From NCBI GenBank assembly GCA_030762935.1, contig CM060895.1, positions 38,865,001-38,929,000 of the forward strand: a stretch of DNA of 64,000 nucleotides. The letters run 5' to 3'. The DNA comes from Hymenopus coronatus. Taxonomy: Eukaryota; Arthropoda; Insecta; Mantodea; Hymenopodidae. The position numbers were made by a program, and so were the translations under genes. Of this stretch, positions 1-13,009 are shown in pieces (within the stretch, counting starts at the first letter, position 1; the number at the start of each line of letters is the position of its first letter). The notes under the pieces were generated by a model that worked only from the letters and a program-made list of their open reading frames with translations, was not told the DNA's origin and ran no database searches.

Positions 1-767
1 AAAATTTTATGACCAGATTTCACCGGAAATATGCGTTTTAGGGCCCCTGTATCCAAAAACGCATTTTAAGAAAAAGGTCCATGTGCGTGTCGTGTGTCTG
101 TGAACATGATAACTCAAAAACGAAAAGTCCGTAAAATGCCAAACTTGGTATAGACTAGCACCTTCCAAGGATGGACAGGAAGATTTTGAGAAAAATCTCC
201 TGACCTCAAACTACCCTTTACCTGGAAAATTTTTCGAAAATTTTGATTTTCTCAAAAACGGCTATAACGGGTTTTATTTAAATACCGTATATTAAAGAAC
301 AAACAAAATGTATATCTTAAATTTTCTGGAAATAGCCTCTGAGAACCTGGTTATTCTGGATGATTTTTTCGGAACTTTGCTTTACTGGTAAACCGTAAAA
401 GATAGATAAAAACTTGCTACAAAAAGTTTAGATCTCATTAAAACATACAATGTATGTCATATACGATTTTTTCGTGGAGTTTAACATTTCTGAGATATTA
501 CTTGTTATTTGTTTCAGATTTAAAATGTTTGAACTTTTCTCACACGGAAATTTGCAAGCTTCTGCCCATGTATAGAAACGGATTTCAACCAGATGGCTAT
601 CGTTGTAGCCTAGTGTATTCCCTTATTTCCCTTCTACTCATAAGGAAGCAAGTAAATAAGACAGTTTATCTTGATTAGTAGAAAGTAGATAGAAGAATAA
701 CCTGTTTAATAATAAGTTGTCACAGCGTTGTAGAGAAAGTCATGTGAATGGAACACGTCAGATTTTT
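1..767 (+). repeat. Rep-A copy 1, 5' end cut by window edge
   Basis: This copy shows the body and complete tail of the family. In order it has: 'GATTTCACCGGAAAT' near the left edge; the CA/TG-poor equivalent of the (TG)n zone; 'CCAAACTTGGTAT'; the 'GATTTTCTCAAAAA' block; 'GGTAAACCGTAA' near 390; the 'CCCTTATTTCCCTTCTACT' block near 620-640; and the tail 'AGTCATGTGAATGGAACACG' at about 739-758. The blocks recur in the same order in every other copy, which defines the family. No reading frame is conserved between copies, so it appears to be non-coding. I know no family name for it. Confidence 0.85.
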
Positions 768-1155
768 GTAAAACATGTATAGCATATGTACTAAAGTTGA
801 TTTTAATGCTGTGTCCGAATATCCAACAAATTTCGAGAAGGTTCTATCATGAATGATTCACTCTAAAAATATAGCATTTTATTTTCACTAACCGCATATA
901 AACATCCTAATCCCGGCAATGTTAAATCTGATAAATACATGACCCATTACCTCAGAAACTGTTTAAGATATCAGACTGAAATGCTTACAGAATGTTGTTG
1001 CATGGTTTCTTAGTTCACTGATCTTTATCCAATAAGCTTGTGTATTAAGGAAGATGTTTTCCATTATGCCATCTTTTTTAAACTTTAACAGCAATTGTAT
1101 TTGTAAAAAATAACCATTCATTAAAATATACTAAAATCCATATTTTAAAAAGCCT
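768..1155. other. AT-rich stretch, nothing recognised
   Basis: This spacer lies between Rep-A copies 1 and 2. I see no coding, RNA or repeat signature in it. Confidence 0.5.
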
Positions 1156-2282
1156 AATATTTGACATTCACATGACTTTCTTACTTATTCTGTAACAAAC
1201 TGTTCTTACAAAAGCTTACTCTTCTATCAACTTCATGCTAAACAAGATAAACATTAGCATAAATTGTCTTACTAGTTTAAGTAGAAGCGGAAATAAGGGA
1301 ATACACATACTTAAATGATTTAAAAACTGGTCGCTATGTGAAACAATCGAGACTGGAAATGTAAAAAAAAATATGTATATATGAAACGAATGGAGAGAAA
1401 AGTTCCCGTTTGAGAAAAGTTAATATATTTTAAGATTGAAAGCAATAATAACGAATGGCTCAGAATGACTCCACATAAAGATATATATGACAATTGTATA
1501 TTTAATGAGATCAATATACATGTTTATGTAGTAAGTTTTACGGTTTACCAGTTATGCAAAAGTCATGCAGAAAGAACAGGTCTTGGATTTTATGGGAGAT
1601 ATACATTTTAATTGTCATATAAATATTTTAATATACAGTATTTTAATCAAAAGTATCAGAGACATTTTTGGGAATAAACAAAATTCTCAAAAGTTTCCCA
1701 TATAAAGTAGGGGGGTTTCCTGAAAATGTTCTTGTCCCATCCTTGGAAGATACTGAGCTTAAACTTCAAGTTTGGTATTTAACCAACTTTTCGTTTTGGG
1801 TAATGCTGTCCACAACAAACCCCCCCCCATATACACAGACACCAGTTAGCCTCTGGTTCTCTAGGTCACGTATTCAAAACTGGCGAAGGATGATGAATTT
1901 TTTGGGGGTACAAATCCTTAGTATGGCTTCCTTCGGAAGGGATGTAAAGCCGTTGGTCCCGTGTCCTAGATTTACGACATGTAAACAACCTCAAGCCTTA
2001 TAAAGAGACCTCTGAGCAAAATTAAGCAGTTTTTCAATATAGAATGGGACGCTGAGAATCGTAGTAGTTACAGATTGTCCATAATTGAAACTCGCACAAT
2101 ACACAAATAAACAAACACAAACAGCACACCAATGACAGACACACGCTCACTGAATTTTTTTCTGAAATTGCTTTTTTGGATTTTGGGGCCCTCAAAAAAC
2201 GTATTTTCTGTGAAATCTCGGTATTGAACAACACTAGAATAAAATACTTTCTCCAACTACTTTGTACACAGTACAAACGTGT
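1156..2282 (-). repeat. Rep-A copy 2, split by a nested SINE C
   Basis: The tail complement (GACATTCACATGACTTTC) starts near 1161 and the blocks run in reverse order to the cytosine-rich point near 1820. A SINE C copy then interrupts, and the Rep-A head resumes at about 2135 and ends near the decayed palindrome at 2265-2282. The break falls inside the CA-rich zone. Confidence 0.82.
1843..2134 (+). mobile_element. SINE C copy nested in Rep-A, with 8-bp target-site duplication
   Basis: The central block GGCTTCCTTCGGAAGGGA, followed by GTAAAGCCGTTGGTCCCGTG, matches the copies at 13441, 50168 and 53449. The tRNA-like head is degraded ('ATTCAAAACTGG' in place of the B box). The A-rich 3' end runs to about 2130. 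ACAGACAC occurs at both 1835-1842 and 2135-2142 and is the probable target-site duplication. The duplicated bases are also part of the CA-rich Rep-A zone, so chance similarity cannot be fully excluded. Confidence 0.75.
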
Positions 2283-2485
2283 TAAAGCAAGTAAAAATTG
2301 GGCATTAATGAACACCTAAGAGCTTTTCAATGCATCATACATAAAGTTGTACAGGCCAAAAGTGATATTCGAGAGTGGTCCTGAATGTAAAGATCGATCT
2401 GAAGTAAGCAAATATTAAGTACAGACATCAACACAAAACTTTATTTACCAAATTGACAGAATCTTACTCTATTCATCAACGTGAT
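2283..2485. other. Spacer, nothing recognised
   Basis: Short AT-rich spacer between two Rep-A copies. Confidence 0.4.
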
Positions 2486-3060
2486 CAACATCTCCCTGTA
2501 CATGGAAACATTTTTGAAAGTTTTGTTTTCTGAAAAAATAGCTGTGACGATTTTGATTAAAATGCCGTATATTAAAGATATTTACATCACAAATAAAATT
2601 TATATTTTAAATTATTTGGAAATAGCCTCTAAGGAGCTCTTTATTTTGGATGAATTTTGTTGAATTCTGATTTAAACCGTAAAAGACAGACAAATACTAC
2701 ACACAAATTTAGATCTTGTTAAAATACCTAATTTATGTCATATACGTTTTTCTTGTAGAAATGACCTTTTCGAGATATTCCTTGTTATTGGTTTCAATTT
2801 TAAACGATCAACTTTTCTGAAACGGAAATTTACTCCCACAAAGCGAAACGAATCTCAATTATTTCACCAAGCGACCGCTTTTAAAAATTTTGACTATCGC
2901 TTTAGCCTAATTTATTCCCTTATTTTCCTTCCACTTACACGGAAGCATGTAATACGACCATTTCTGCTAATGTTTATGTCAATTAGCATTATAAAGGAAT
3001 AATCTTTTGGAAGATTAGTTTTTATATGGAACAGCTAGAGAAAGTTATGTAGAACATATA
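2486..3060 (+). repeat. Rep-A copy 3, head and TG zone missing
   Basis: It begins at the 'CTGTACATGGAAACATTTTT' block and continues through 'ATTAAAATGCCGTATATTAA', the decayed 'AAACCGTAAAAGA' and 'CTTTAGCCTAATTTATTCCC' to a decayed tail near 3045-3060. Confidence 0.8.
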
Positions 3061-3119
3061 TTTTTACTCTTTGAGCTTTAGTATGCTTTCTGCAGGTTTT
3101 TCAAACGCACATTCACTCT

Positions 3120-3245
3120 CACACCATACTTCCAGACTTATTGGAGGGTATGTAGTAATCCTAATTAGGATAAATTCCCTCTCCCACCCGGAAATCGAAA
3201 CTAGGACCTCCATGTGAGAAGCAGTGGTCCTTTTTTCCCGCGCTT
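3120..3245. repeat. Possible SINE-like fragment
   Basis: The stretch 'CCCGGAAATCGAAACTAGGACC' followed by 'GTGAGAAGCAGTGGTCC' resembles the 3' half of a tRNA-like head read on the minus strand, with a decayed B box. There is no second copy in the window, so the call is weak. Confidence 0.3.
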
Positions 3246-3385
3246 TTGGAATTAGCTATGGTTTTCTCCATTGTATATTAAGAGCATTGGATTAATATAG
3301 AAGCCGGCTTTGGGCGGGAAGTACCACATAATAAATTATTTATGATGATCATCATCATAATAATTAAATTAAATTAATAATAATA

Positions 3386-4108
3386 TTGGATAGTTGAAAC
3401 CAATAAAAACGAATATCTTACAAATGAATAGCTCTACATAAGCTGCGTGTTTTAACGAGATTTACATGTTTTGCCCAGGAGTTTTTTTTTATAGACGCTG
3501 TCAATTACCACGTTCATTTCAGCGCCTTTGTCGAAAATTCGTCTCGCAGGAATTCTTTTAAATGCCAGTAAAACTACTAACATGGAGTTGTCACAACCTG
3601 GGAGGGATCAGAAAGCTAGCGCCTAACCATCTGAGCCGCACAATAAGTTTCTGTCCGTCTCAATTTACCACTTATGTAAAAGTTATCCAAAATGAAGAAG
3701 ACTTCAACGGCTATTCCTAGATATACTTACTACCTTTTAGTTCTCATGAAAATGCCTCAAACACATTACATTTTAATCAACATCGTTAGAGCCATTTATG
3801 AGAAAATCACGATTTTCAAAAAATGTTCCAAGTAAAAGGTAGTTTGGGGCTAGGAGATTTTTTTTTTAAAATCTTTGTGTCGCGTTCCTGAAAGATACTA
3901 AACTTTAATATAAATTTGGTGTTCAACCGAGTTTTCAGTTTTGAATTATGCTTTCACTGATTCACGCACAGACACACACAATGACCTTCTTCTGGAAATA
4001 CTGTTATTATATTCAGGGAAGTCTGTATTTCCAGTGAAATCTCGGTATCGAATTTTTGACAGAATGCAACATCTTCCCTATCTTCTATGTACCGGTAGAG
4101 AAATAAAA
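3386..4108 (-). repeat. Rep-A copy 4, split by a tRNA-derived insertion
   Basis: It contains reverse-order body blocks, including 'TTTTAATCAACATCGTTAGA' and the 'GAAATCTCGGTATCGAATTT' head block at about 4038-4057. The interruption at 3473-3641 separates 'ACATGTTTTG' from 'AATAAGTTTCTG', which are adjacent in other copies. Confidence 0.8.
3473..3641 (-). mobile_element. tRNA-derived SINE fragment nested in Rep-A
   Basis: On the minus strand it starts 'GTGCGGCTCAGATGGTTAGG', which resembles an A-box region, followed by 'CCTCCCAGGTTGTGACAACT', a mutated B-box region. It ends in a T-run on the plus strand (3481-3490), which is a poly(A) on the element strand. That layout, and its position exactly between two halves of Rep-A, support retroposition. 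I could not identify a target-site duplication with confidence. Confidence 0.55.
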
Positions 4109-4716
4109 AAAAATTGGTTAAAAGAAAATAGGTGAATACTATTTAATATGAAATGAATTATATATTTTCAATTGATTTCTGTAATATTCTTACATATGGA
4201 GTAGTCAGACGAACTAGTATATGATTCGAAACGTATAAACTTCAATAACGTAACTCAGAGATATTTAGTGAGCTTATGGTTACAAAACCAAGTTTGGTAT
4301 TGCTTGCTTTACGACCTGGACACTTTAAGAAAGACGCTGTGATGTATTTTTGGAAGCACTGGGATTATGTTTGAAATATGAGGCAATTCTGTGGATGGAT
4401 GTTCTGCTTGTGAGAATGTGTTCGTATTCTACGAGCCATAAAGTGAGTTTTAACGACTGCATTTATTACCCTCTAGGAATTAGGCTTCTGTAAATATGTC
4501 GGCAATGAAATATTTTGAAGTCCCAACAGAGAGCATATTCACAGTCATTCATGTTTACTAGCTACCTCTTTTTTTCGTTTATCGATCTGGGTTTTCCCGT
4601 ATACTTGTACCTTGCGAATATTATTATGATACCCTTGGGGTAAACTGGTGATCTATGCGTATCTCATTAGTTAGTGCTGCTATCTGTGTAAACGGGTAAT
4701 CTAAATGATACACACG
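4109..4716. other. AT-rich stretch, nothing recognised
   Basis: No repeat or gene signature was found on either strand. Confidence 0.5.
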
Positions 4717-4982
4717 TTTTACTTTCCCTACACGTACTATGTACATAGTGTATAGCGGAAGTATTGTATTCCACCGAAAAATTCGATACTGTGATTTCAT
4801 CGGAAATGCATGCTTTAGGGCCCTTGAATTAAAAAAAAAAGTATTTTAAGAAAAACGTCTGTGTATGTGTGCGTGTGTCTGTGTGTCTGTGGAGAGCATG
4901 TCTCAAAAACTGTTAAATAACAAACTACTGTTTTTCGTAGAGATGTAGAAAAAAATCATGTGATTGAAACATATCAATTTTT
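4717..4982 (+). repeat. Rep-A copy 5, internally deleted to about 265 bp
   Basis: It has an intact head palindrome (ACGTACTATGTACATAGTGT near 4732), the head block and a TG-rich zone. It then jumps from 'CTCAAAAACTGTTAAATA' straight to 'GTAGAGATGTAGAAAAAAATC' and the tail. Both termini are retained and most of the body is lost, as expected of a deletion derivative. Confidence 0.82.
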
Positions 4983-5197
4983 CTGCCATATTTTAAATAG
5001 ATGCAAATCCTCAGTGCCTGGTATTGTATTTCCACGTGATACCTTTCCCCTATATCATATTTTTTCGTGACTTCCTTTTATAGTTTATCCCTCCTCTCGC
5101 TATGTAACCAAAATAATGCAATAATATATGGAAGTCTGGTTTATTTAAACTATAAAATAACCCAAATATGCTTGACAATGTTTGATAGTAAGTACTA

Positions 5198-6137
5198 TTT
5201 GCTATCGAGATAATCATTAGAAGAAATTATCCTTATTACTTGCTTTCTTGTAAGAAGAAGGGAAAAAATCTAATGTGTTCCATTCACATGATGTCCTCTA
5301 GCCGTTCCACAAACAAATCTTGTATCTGCATCATGTTAATCAAGATAAACATAAGCAGAACTAGTCATTACTAGCTTCCTTGTAAGTAGAAGAAAAATAA
5401 GAAAATGCACAGACTAAAGCGATAGTCTCGTCCTTTAAAAGCCGGTCGTTATGTGAAACAATTGAAATTCCAATCTCTTTGCTTACTAGGAGTAAACAAA
5501 CGAGAATCGAGAAAAAAAAATGTCTTTCCGTTTGAGACAAGTTTAAGTGGCTTAAAATTGAAACCAATAATCCGGAAAATCTCGAAAGCGGTCAACTCTA
5601 CAAAAAAATTGTATATGACATAAATGGTGTGCTTTAATGAGATCCACATTTTTTGTATAGTAAGTTTTTGTATATCTCTTACGGTTTTCCAACTATATAA
5701 AAGTCATCCAGAATAAAAAGGTCTCCACAGGCTATTCCTAAAAAATCCAAGATATACATTTCGTTTGTCATAAAAATATCTTTTACATAAGATATTTTAA
5801 TCAAAATCGTTAGAGCCACTTTTGAGAAAATCAAACTTTTTGAAAAATGGTCCATGTAAAGGGTAATTGGGGTGGGGGATTTTCTTGAAAATCTTCGTGT
5901 CACATCCTTGGAAGGTATCAAACTTAAATGCCAAGTTTGGTAGTTAACAGTCTTTTCGTTTTTGAGCTCTGCTGCCCACAGACACACACGCCCACGCGGA
6001 CCTTTTTCTAAAATGCTTTTTTGGGATCCAGGTGGTCCCAAAACCTGTATTTCCGGTGAAATCTTGGTATCGAATTTTTGGGTGCATTATAATGCCTTCT
6101 CTATACACTATGTACATAGTACGAGTAGAGAAAGTAG
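5198..6137 (-). repeat. Rep-A copy 6 plus a short extra tail fragment
   Basis: The main copy runs from 'TCTAATGTGTTCCATTCACA' (5271) to the head palindrome (CACTATGTACATAGTACGAG near 6107). An extra 65-bp piece of the same family precedes it at 5198-5264. The (TG)n zone is short here. Copy 7 starts directly at the head boundary in the opposite orientation. Confidence 0.85.
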
Positions 6138-6742
6138 AAAAATAAAGCCGGGAATATACCAAACCCGGTATTTATCCAGGTTCTTTCAAGGATGAGAACA
6201 AGGACATAAGCTTTTTTAAAAATGTTTGCCATAACAAACTACCTTTACATGGAATATTTTTCGAAAATGTTGATTTTCTCAAGAATAACTCTAACAATTT
6301 TATTAAAATACACATTTAAAATATTCTCTTTAACAAATGAAATGTTCGTTGAATTTTTCGAAAATAGGCTCAGAAGTCCTTTTCATTCTGGATGACTTAT
6401 ATATGGAAACCGTAAGAGATAGACAGAATGTTATCACTCAAAATGTAGATCTCGTTAAAATACGCAGTTTATGTGAATACATGTTTGTGGAGCTAACCTT
6501 CTCCGAGATATTCCTTGTCCAAATGGGGAAAGTAATTTTTTTTCAACTCTTATAAGATTTGACTATCGTTTAGCCTAAGTATTCCCTTATCTCATTTGTA
6601 GCTGAAAGAAATAACAGTAAGACCATTTCTGCTTATGTTTATCTCGATTAGCAATTAAATAGATAGCAAAATAAGCTTCTGTAAAAATAATTTGTTGGAA
6701 TAGGTACAAAAAGTCATCTGAACGGAATGCATTAGATGTTTT
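6138..6742 (+). repeat. Rep-A copy 7, joined head-to-head with copy 6
   Basis: It starts at 'ATATACCAAACCCGGTATTT', just past the shared head palindrome, and ends with 'AAAGTCATCTGAACGGAATG'. With copy 6 it forms an inverted pair of nearly 1.5 kb whose two outer ends are both the family tail. That could be one foldback element rather than two copies. Confidence 0.8.
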
Positions 6743-9700
6743 AATAATAGAAATCCTCGAGAGAGATATTTCAACTTCCAACTCAGAGTTGTAAGTGTTT
6801 CCATTAAAACGCTTCGCCGACTCTCAAAACCAATAATCACGAATATGAACCGTTATAATCTGTCTGCAAACAGTCTCACGTTTTGCCTGCTGTAAACAAA
6901 AAGAACGGCTCTAACATCTCATACATATGTTATGTACTTTTAATTGAAATAAAAGACGAGAGGCTCTCGAAAACGTTCTCGTACTCCCAAAGGAAACGCA
7001 GCGGAAGTAGAAGGGTTTGAAATTGCGTTCGCGAATCGAGAAAGACGGAATAGAGAGTGAAGGAGGGGGAAAGCTAAAAAAGAAAGGAAGATCTTATTTG
7101 TTTCCTTTCTCCTTAGACTGATGGGCTTGACCCATGTAACCCCCAGCCACTCATTTCATTTGTTTCTTGTCCATCTCTTTTCCTGGAGCCCCCCAAAGTC
7201 TATTTCTCTCGGCTTTTAAAATATACGGAGGTGAAGTGGGCTTCTAGATGAAGGAAAGCGATAGCGGGGAATTGATAAGAGAGAGAATCCCAGCTGGAAC
7301 ATAAATAATAAATGGAAGGTGCGTTGTGGGAGGAAGTTCAGTCCCAAGGGAGCCATTTCGTGTTCCAACTGGTCCAGTGAAGCCGTTGTATCCGAAACAA
7401 GATGGACGGCGTGCGAAACCTGCCCTTTTCCGGGAAGTAACAGGGTTACTCCATTACACATATTGTGTCAAGGGAAATTCTCCGTTTCTTTGTGAAATGC
7501 AACCCTTTTTTCAGGCATAACAGTACTATTCCTTGTAATAATAGTGTAGTATAAAATAAACTTATAGTGCAATTATATTTTATGTGCTACTTTTATAATC
7601 AATATACAAAAACTATTAAAACTATCTAGAAATTATTTATTCACTTTTACTCACTGTAATATCCTATTGCAAAGCTTTAAAATTTATCAAGTCTATTTTG
7701 GTATTTAGTTTCAATAAAGCATGCGACTTATATTTAAATATACCAAAAGTACTTCGTTTGCTTTGATTTCTTACAACAATATCCACTGTTTCACTATCTA
7801 TCGCATAGGTAGCGTTCATATCATTCATAGTTGGTGTTCATATCGCAAAATTCAGAATAAAAGAAAACATATGAATCCAAATTATCACCAGGCATTAAAA
7901 GATTGTGGTACTAGAGCGAAGTGCCGTGTTAGACCTAGGTTAGGTGTGTAAATAAACTGATTTTTCTATATCTAGGTGTTAATTACAAGTAGTTTCATCA
8001 AAACATGCGAGCGAAGCGAGCATGCGCTGTGTTATATCTAGGATAATGTGTTTATGAGTATGAATGTGCGTGTCAATTCACTGATTTTGGCGTTTTAAGT
8101 TTTAATATGTTCTACTGGGTTCTTCTCTGGTGAATTTTCATTTCACTATTTCTGGCTCGGAAACAAATGCTATCGCCTAGCACCCGCTGTTGTATCTTTC
8201 CCCTCCATAGAAATGTTCATATATTTTGCTATTTAAGAAAGTGTTTTTACAAAGAGCACGTGGTGGGCTATACGACATTTTGACTCCTAGAAGTGAATAA
8301 TACGGTTAGTTTCACTTTTAAAACTCGTTTCGTACATAACACAACCATCGTATATTTTTACTTGCATACAATGAATGCATTTTATTAGATCGCCTAGGCA
8401 CATATAGAATAGAAACAATCTCTTTGTTAATAACTGAGCCGTCAATTTTATAATTTCTCTCTGCGCAAATTCTGAAAATTGGTTCACATCATGCATGCTC
8501 TTGCTCTTCTTTATATTTTCGGAGGTAAATTGTCTATATCAGCAATATTTCCTATTAAAGCGCATGAATTGTAATTTTATTGTAGCCATGGACAACGCGA
8601 CCACACCAATCCATTCCTGTAAATTAAAAACAAATCCATCGCTATGAGTGTGTGGTAATCGAAGGTGCGCAGCTATCAGTGTAGGACGGCTTTGATTAGC
8701 CACCTGTTTAGCGTACTCTGCTTGTCATTGGTTAATAGAAGAGACGTGCTGAGAGTTCATGGTTCCATTCCCGGCTTTAGGGTGAGGATATTAAGTCGCC
8801 CTATGCAGGCCGCCAACGTAGTTCGGTGGAACTATAGTGAAACTATTCAGTGGAATTGCAGTTTAAAACCTAAGTAAAATTTGGTTATTTAGTAAAACTA
8901 AATAAATGGCAATAGAAATTAATATACCTGCTCATTCCAGAGGGATGGCCAGGGGCTCATCGTCACTCATTCTTAAGGTGGAAGAAGTAGAACCTTTGTA
9001 AGATACATATATTTTTTCCCGTAAAGAAATCGTTATCTTTTCTGCAGTAGGAAATTCCCTACGGTCATAAAATCCCAAGACTGTTCTATGATCTTCATGT
9101 TTTTTTCAAAAGTGTCTAAGTGTGTCTTTTTTTTTTCGGTATGTTAATATGTTTTCTAGGTGAAACAAAAACTGTAGCACTTTTTTTGCCTCTCAGCAGA
9201 TCCGAGAAACAGTGGATTGATTGACTCCACACGCTACAGAAGTTAATGATTTTTTAAAATCTAGTTTGCAGCTTTCTTAGTCGTTTGAGTTTATTTTAAA
9301 AAAACTCATACATATTATAACTGTGACGGATATAATTTTAAAAGGCTTCGGATTTTAGATCAAAATGTTTTAAGGGAGGCAATGAAATTAGCTTGAATAA
9401 TTATGGCATGACATTTCCCGGATCGCCTCATTCAAGGGAATGACTTAAAATGTTCTCATGGCTGCTACCAGGAGTGGGGGAAAGAGGCGGAGACTGGAAG
9501 CGATAGACATGAGTATGTAAATGCACGAAAATATCGGCTGCCGGCCGACTACAGCAATCAGATCATGCCACTGCGCATCATGTTTACACCGCTCTCGTCT
9601 ACTTGCACGGATAATACCTCAGCGCTTACCGAAGAGCTTATTTATCTCTCTCCCTCTCTCTCTCTTTCTCTCTGTCACGTGGCAGTAGCAGGGGACTACT

Positions 9701-12455
9701 TTGAGGGTCTTTAGGCCCAGGTTTGTCATGTCAACTGTATGTGTACTATGTTGTCATTCTTTTGCACTGTGAAGGCCATATTGCCCTGTATACTACCGTA
9801 TTAATTAGTGTGTTACGATATTCAGTGCTATTCATTGTCCACTCATGTAGTTAACACCTTGTCCTTTCGTCTGTATATGTCACATTTTCCAACCGGACTG
9901 GTATCTTCAAGAAAATAAATAGTTGTCATGATTTTTGCCCCAACTCGTATTTTTATTAAAATGATTAATTTTAAAGATAATTTTTTTTAAATTGTTTTAT
10001 AAATTGTCATAATTTATTAATCAGATTTATTGACATATTACCATGTAAGATCAGTATTTTGTGTAAATTTTTATAAACTGTTTGATCTTTAAAATTTTAC
10101 ATGATTTGCATCTTTTCTGAAATTTTGATTCGGGTGGAATGTTTTTATTCTTTACGTAATAAAATTTGATTTTTTTATATCTTGAAAAATTGTTTATCCA
10201 ATTTGAATGAAATTTGATATTCATATTAATATAACAGCAATGCAATCGCAGTAAATTTTTCAGAAAATATGTACAGAAATTTGTAATTTTACTCCCAGTG
10301 TCCCTTCAGTCTTTATGAAAACTCTTTCTTTTGTTCTGCGACAACCAGAGAGCACATGAAATCAAGCTAGAAATTTGATTGTAGCTAATCTCTACTTCAT
10401 TATGCGCGCTTGCGTTCTGCTTTTGCGAATTGCATCTCTCTTTTATTAATCTGGAAGATCAAATTATTATAGAGTACATAGAATATAATCAGTGACAGTC
10501 ATTCATAATAAATAACTACTTTAATATTAAATACTGATTCTGCAGGAGTAATGCAGTAGCGGATGCGAAGGAAACGTAAGCCTTTAGCGGAGGGTAAAAG
10601 TTTGTTTCTTTTCAGTAGACTGAAATCAGTTTCTCCGATCGCCGGAGGATGTTGCCACACCATTCGTCACTTGTCGAGCTGATACAGGCCTGAGTGACTG
10701 TACTCATTACCGCTGCTGATAACTTCGTCTCACGTTACAGCAGTCATTAATTATCGCATCATCCTCCATGCAGACTAGGCCGGGACAAAGGCGCCTTGTT
10801 AATGACCTGCACAAACAACCAACCCTCACACAATTGCTTTCTTACCGAAATGTGTGAGTACGCACCAGTCCGAATGCTAATGTGCAAAATCTGCCTCTCA
10901 AGAGATACTAGTATCTTCATATTTTCAGAGATACAATTCTTATTAGAATGAAATTTAAATAAATTATGAAAATAAATTTCAACTAACAAAAAATGGCACT
11001 CGTATTTTCTATAAATCCTGAAGGATCAGATGAGTGTCTCAATTCACTATTTAGTCTGTGTATGCATATATAGTGACTACGTGTCCAAATACACGAATGA
11101 ATTGCGCCTGAGATTGTTGCAGGTGTGCGCCAAGAATGTTTACGCACCATAATTGTTGGAGAGTGAACACTTGCGCGAGCGGCCGCTTTAAATAACCCCT
11201 CCTGGATTGTTGTAGGTGTTCATCACCTTAGCAAATGGCATAAATAAGAAATGTTTGTGTCAGCTCTGGAAATGTATTGTGAAAGAGCTTTCGGAGAGTG
11301 CAGTTGGAGTACAGAGATCCCCAAAGTAGTTGACAGCTGAGTATGCAAGCGTCGAGGATATGAGAAATAAAATTGGAACAGTTAAAATATACAGTTTTAT
11401 TTACTATAGTCACATACAGTCATGCATTATGAATTTTACATAAAGATTTATTCATTAGTTAATATTTTTCGTAAAGGTCCTTTATGAACACTAATGATTT
11501 TAACTTGGTTGATGATGCAATAGCTTGAATTGAAAATAGTTTAACACACAAAGTGTTAATATGTAACACAAAAATGGAAATCAAAACTCTGTACATAGGG
11601 ATTTAACATGGGAAATAATGTTTTCCCTAATAATCGTTCCTGATAATTTCAAAGAAAAATCTTACAAGTATCTTGTAATCTTCTTCTTTTGCTATGAAGG
11701 ACGGTAAACCATGCAAGATGATCTCAAATTATTTTGAGATGACAACCCTCATGGCGACTTACAATGTTGTAAGTGCTTTAAGTCCCAGGATTTGTAGTTT
11801 TAGCCAACTATTATGGACAACTGTGATAATTTTAATTGTTTTCTCACAGAAACCGTGTGTAGGTTTCTGACTCTACTTATCCAATTCCAGTGTGAAAAAA
11901 CAAGTATATTACTTACTCTCTTTATGAGCTCAGACTGACAATAGAAGGGACTCTTTAAGTTTTCAAGGCGAGCTGCTTAAGATCTTGTAAAAAGTAAAAG
12001 AACAAAAGCGCATATTTCCAAAGTGGTAGACCACAGTAGTTTCAGAAACGTGGTCAAAACAAATGGTTACTGCACCAACATGACGAAGCCTTGCATAAAT
12101 CTAGTACTCTAAAGCACAAGAGGAATGAGACAAAGATATCTGAAGATGCTGCCTGGAGCCAAGCACTAACAAGACACAAAACTTGTCTTAGTATGTAACA
12201 TCGGCTACTATGAGAGCGCTTCTGCCGTCCAGCCCAGAGGCCAGCCACAAGTACCGCTGGCTGCAGCAGTTACATCATTTGTAAAACGAGACGCATTTCA
12301 GTTGGTAACATTGCTAAGAGGTCTTGAGAAACCTCACTTGTAACAGATTGGCTTCTAACTTAAAGAACATATAATACATGCTTCCCAGCAGTTCATACAC
12401 TAATTACTGTGACTGGGTACTTTCTGGTCTCTTCAATCGTCAGGTGAATCTCGAA
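6743..12455. other. 5.7-kb region with no recognised gene or major repeat
   Basis: I read this on both strands. ORFs here are at most 81 codons and show no family motif. Visible details: a fragment of 8655-8830 has a tRNA-like 'GGTTCCATTCCCGG' that may be a decayed SINE head; a CT-rich run lies at 9648-9675; a short inverted sequence around 8005-8026 reads CATGC...GCATG. Segments at 6960-7520 and 9420-9730 are less AT-rich than the surroundings but gave no identification. Confidence 0.5.
9648..9675. repeat. CT-rich microsatellite
   Basis: A short tract of CTCTCTCC and CTCTTTCT units. Confidence 0.7.
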
Positions 12456-13009
12456 CTCTGCCACGTACAGTATAAGTATTGTATTCCACTCAAAATTCGA
12501 TACTGAGATTTCACCAGAAACACGTGTTTTCAGAACCCCTGAATTCAAAAACATTTTTAAAAAAGGTTCCATATGTATGTGCATATATATGTCTGTGAAG
12601 AGCCTAATTCACAAATGAAAAGTTGGTTAAATAGTAATCTTGGTATTTAAGTGCGGCACACAGATATTTTCAGGAAAATTGTCCAACACCAATCTACCCT
12701 TTACATTGAAGATTTTTTGAGACTTTCTATTTTCTCAAAAATTATTCTACCAATTTTGATTAAAATTCCCATATTAAAGTATTTAGATAACAGTAGTTAT
12801 ATCTTGAATTTTCTTGGAATAGCCCCATTCCTCTTCGTTCTGCATGACTTTTGCATAACTGGGAAACGTAAGAGAGAGACATTTCAGAGATATTCCCTGG
12901 TATTGGTTTCAATTTTCAAATATTTAAAATTTTCTCAAATACTCTTTTGTAAGAGCACTTTATTTACAGAACCGATTAAGAAAGTCTTGTGACTGGAACA
13001 CATCAATTA
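12456..13009 (+). repeat. Rep-A copy 8, decayed
   Basis: The head palindrome is lost apart from 'CACGTACAGTATAAGTATTG'. The head block, 'CTACCCTTTACATTGAAGA', 'TTGCATAACTGGGAAACGTA' and the tail 'GTGACTGGAACACATCAATT' are present. Internal segments between about 12870 and 12960 are shortened. Confidence 0.82.

Noticed and set aside
1668..2003. 111-codon plus-strand ORF
   Set aside because: It runs across the junction of Rep-A and the nested SINE C; a chimera of two non-coding repeats.
5679..6195. ORFs of 72-120 codons and their look-alikes at 23982-24496, 25303-25644, 27092-27295, 28489-28769 and 63681-63863
   Set aside because: They recur only because Rep-A is repetitive. Frames, starts and stops differ between copies, and sense and antisense ORFs are equally common, so no protein is conserved.
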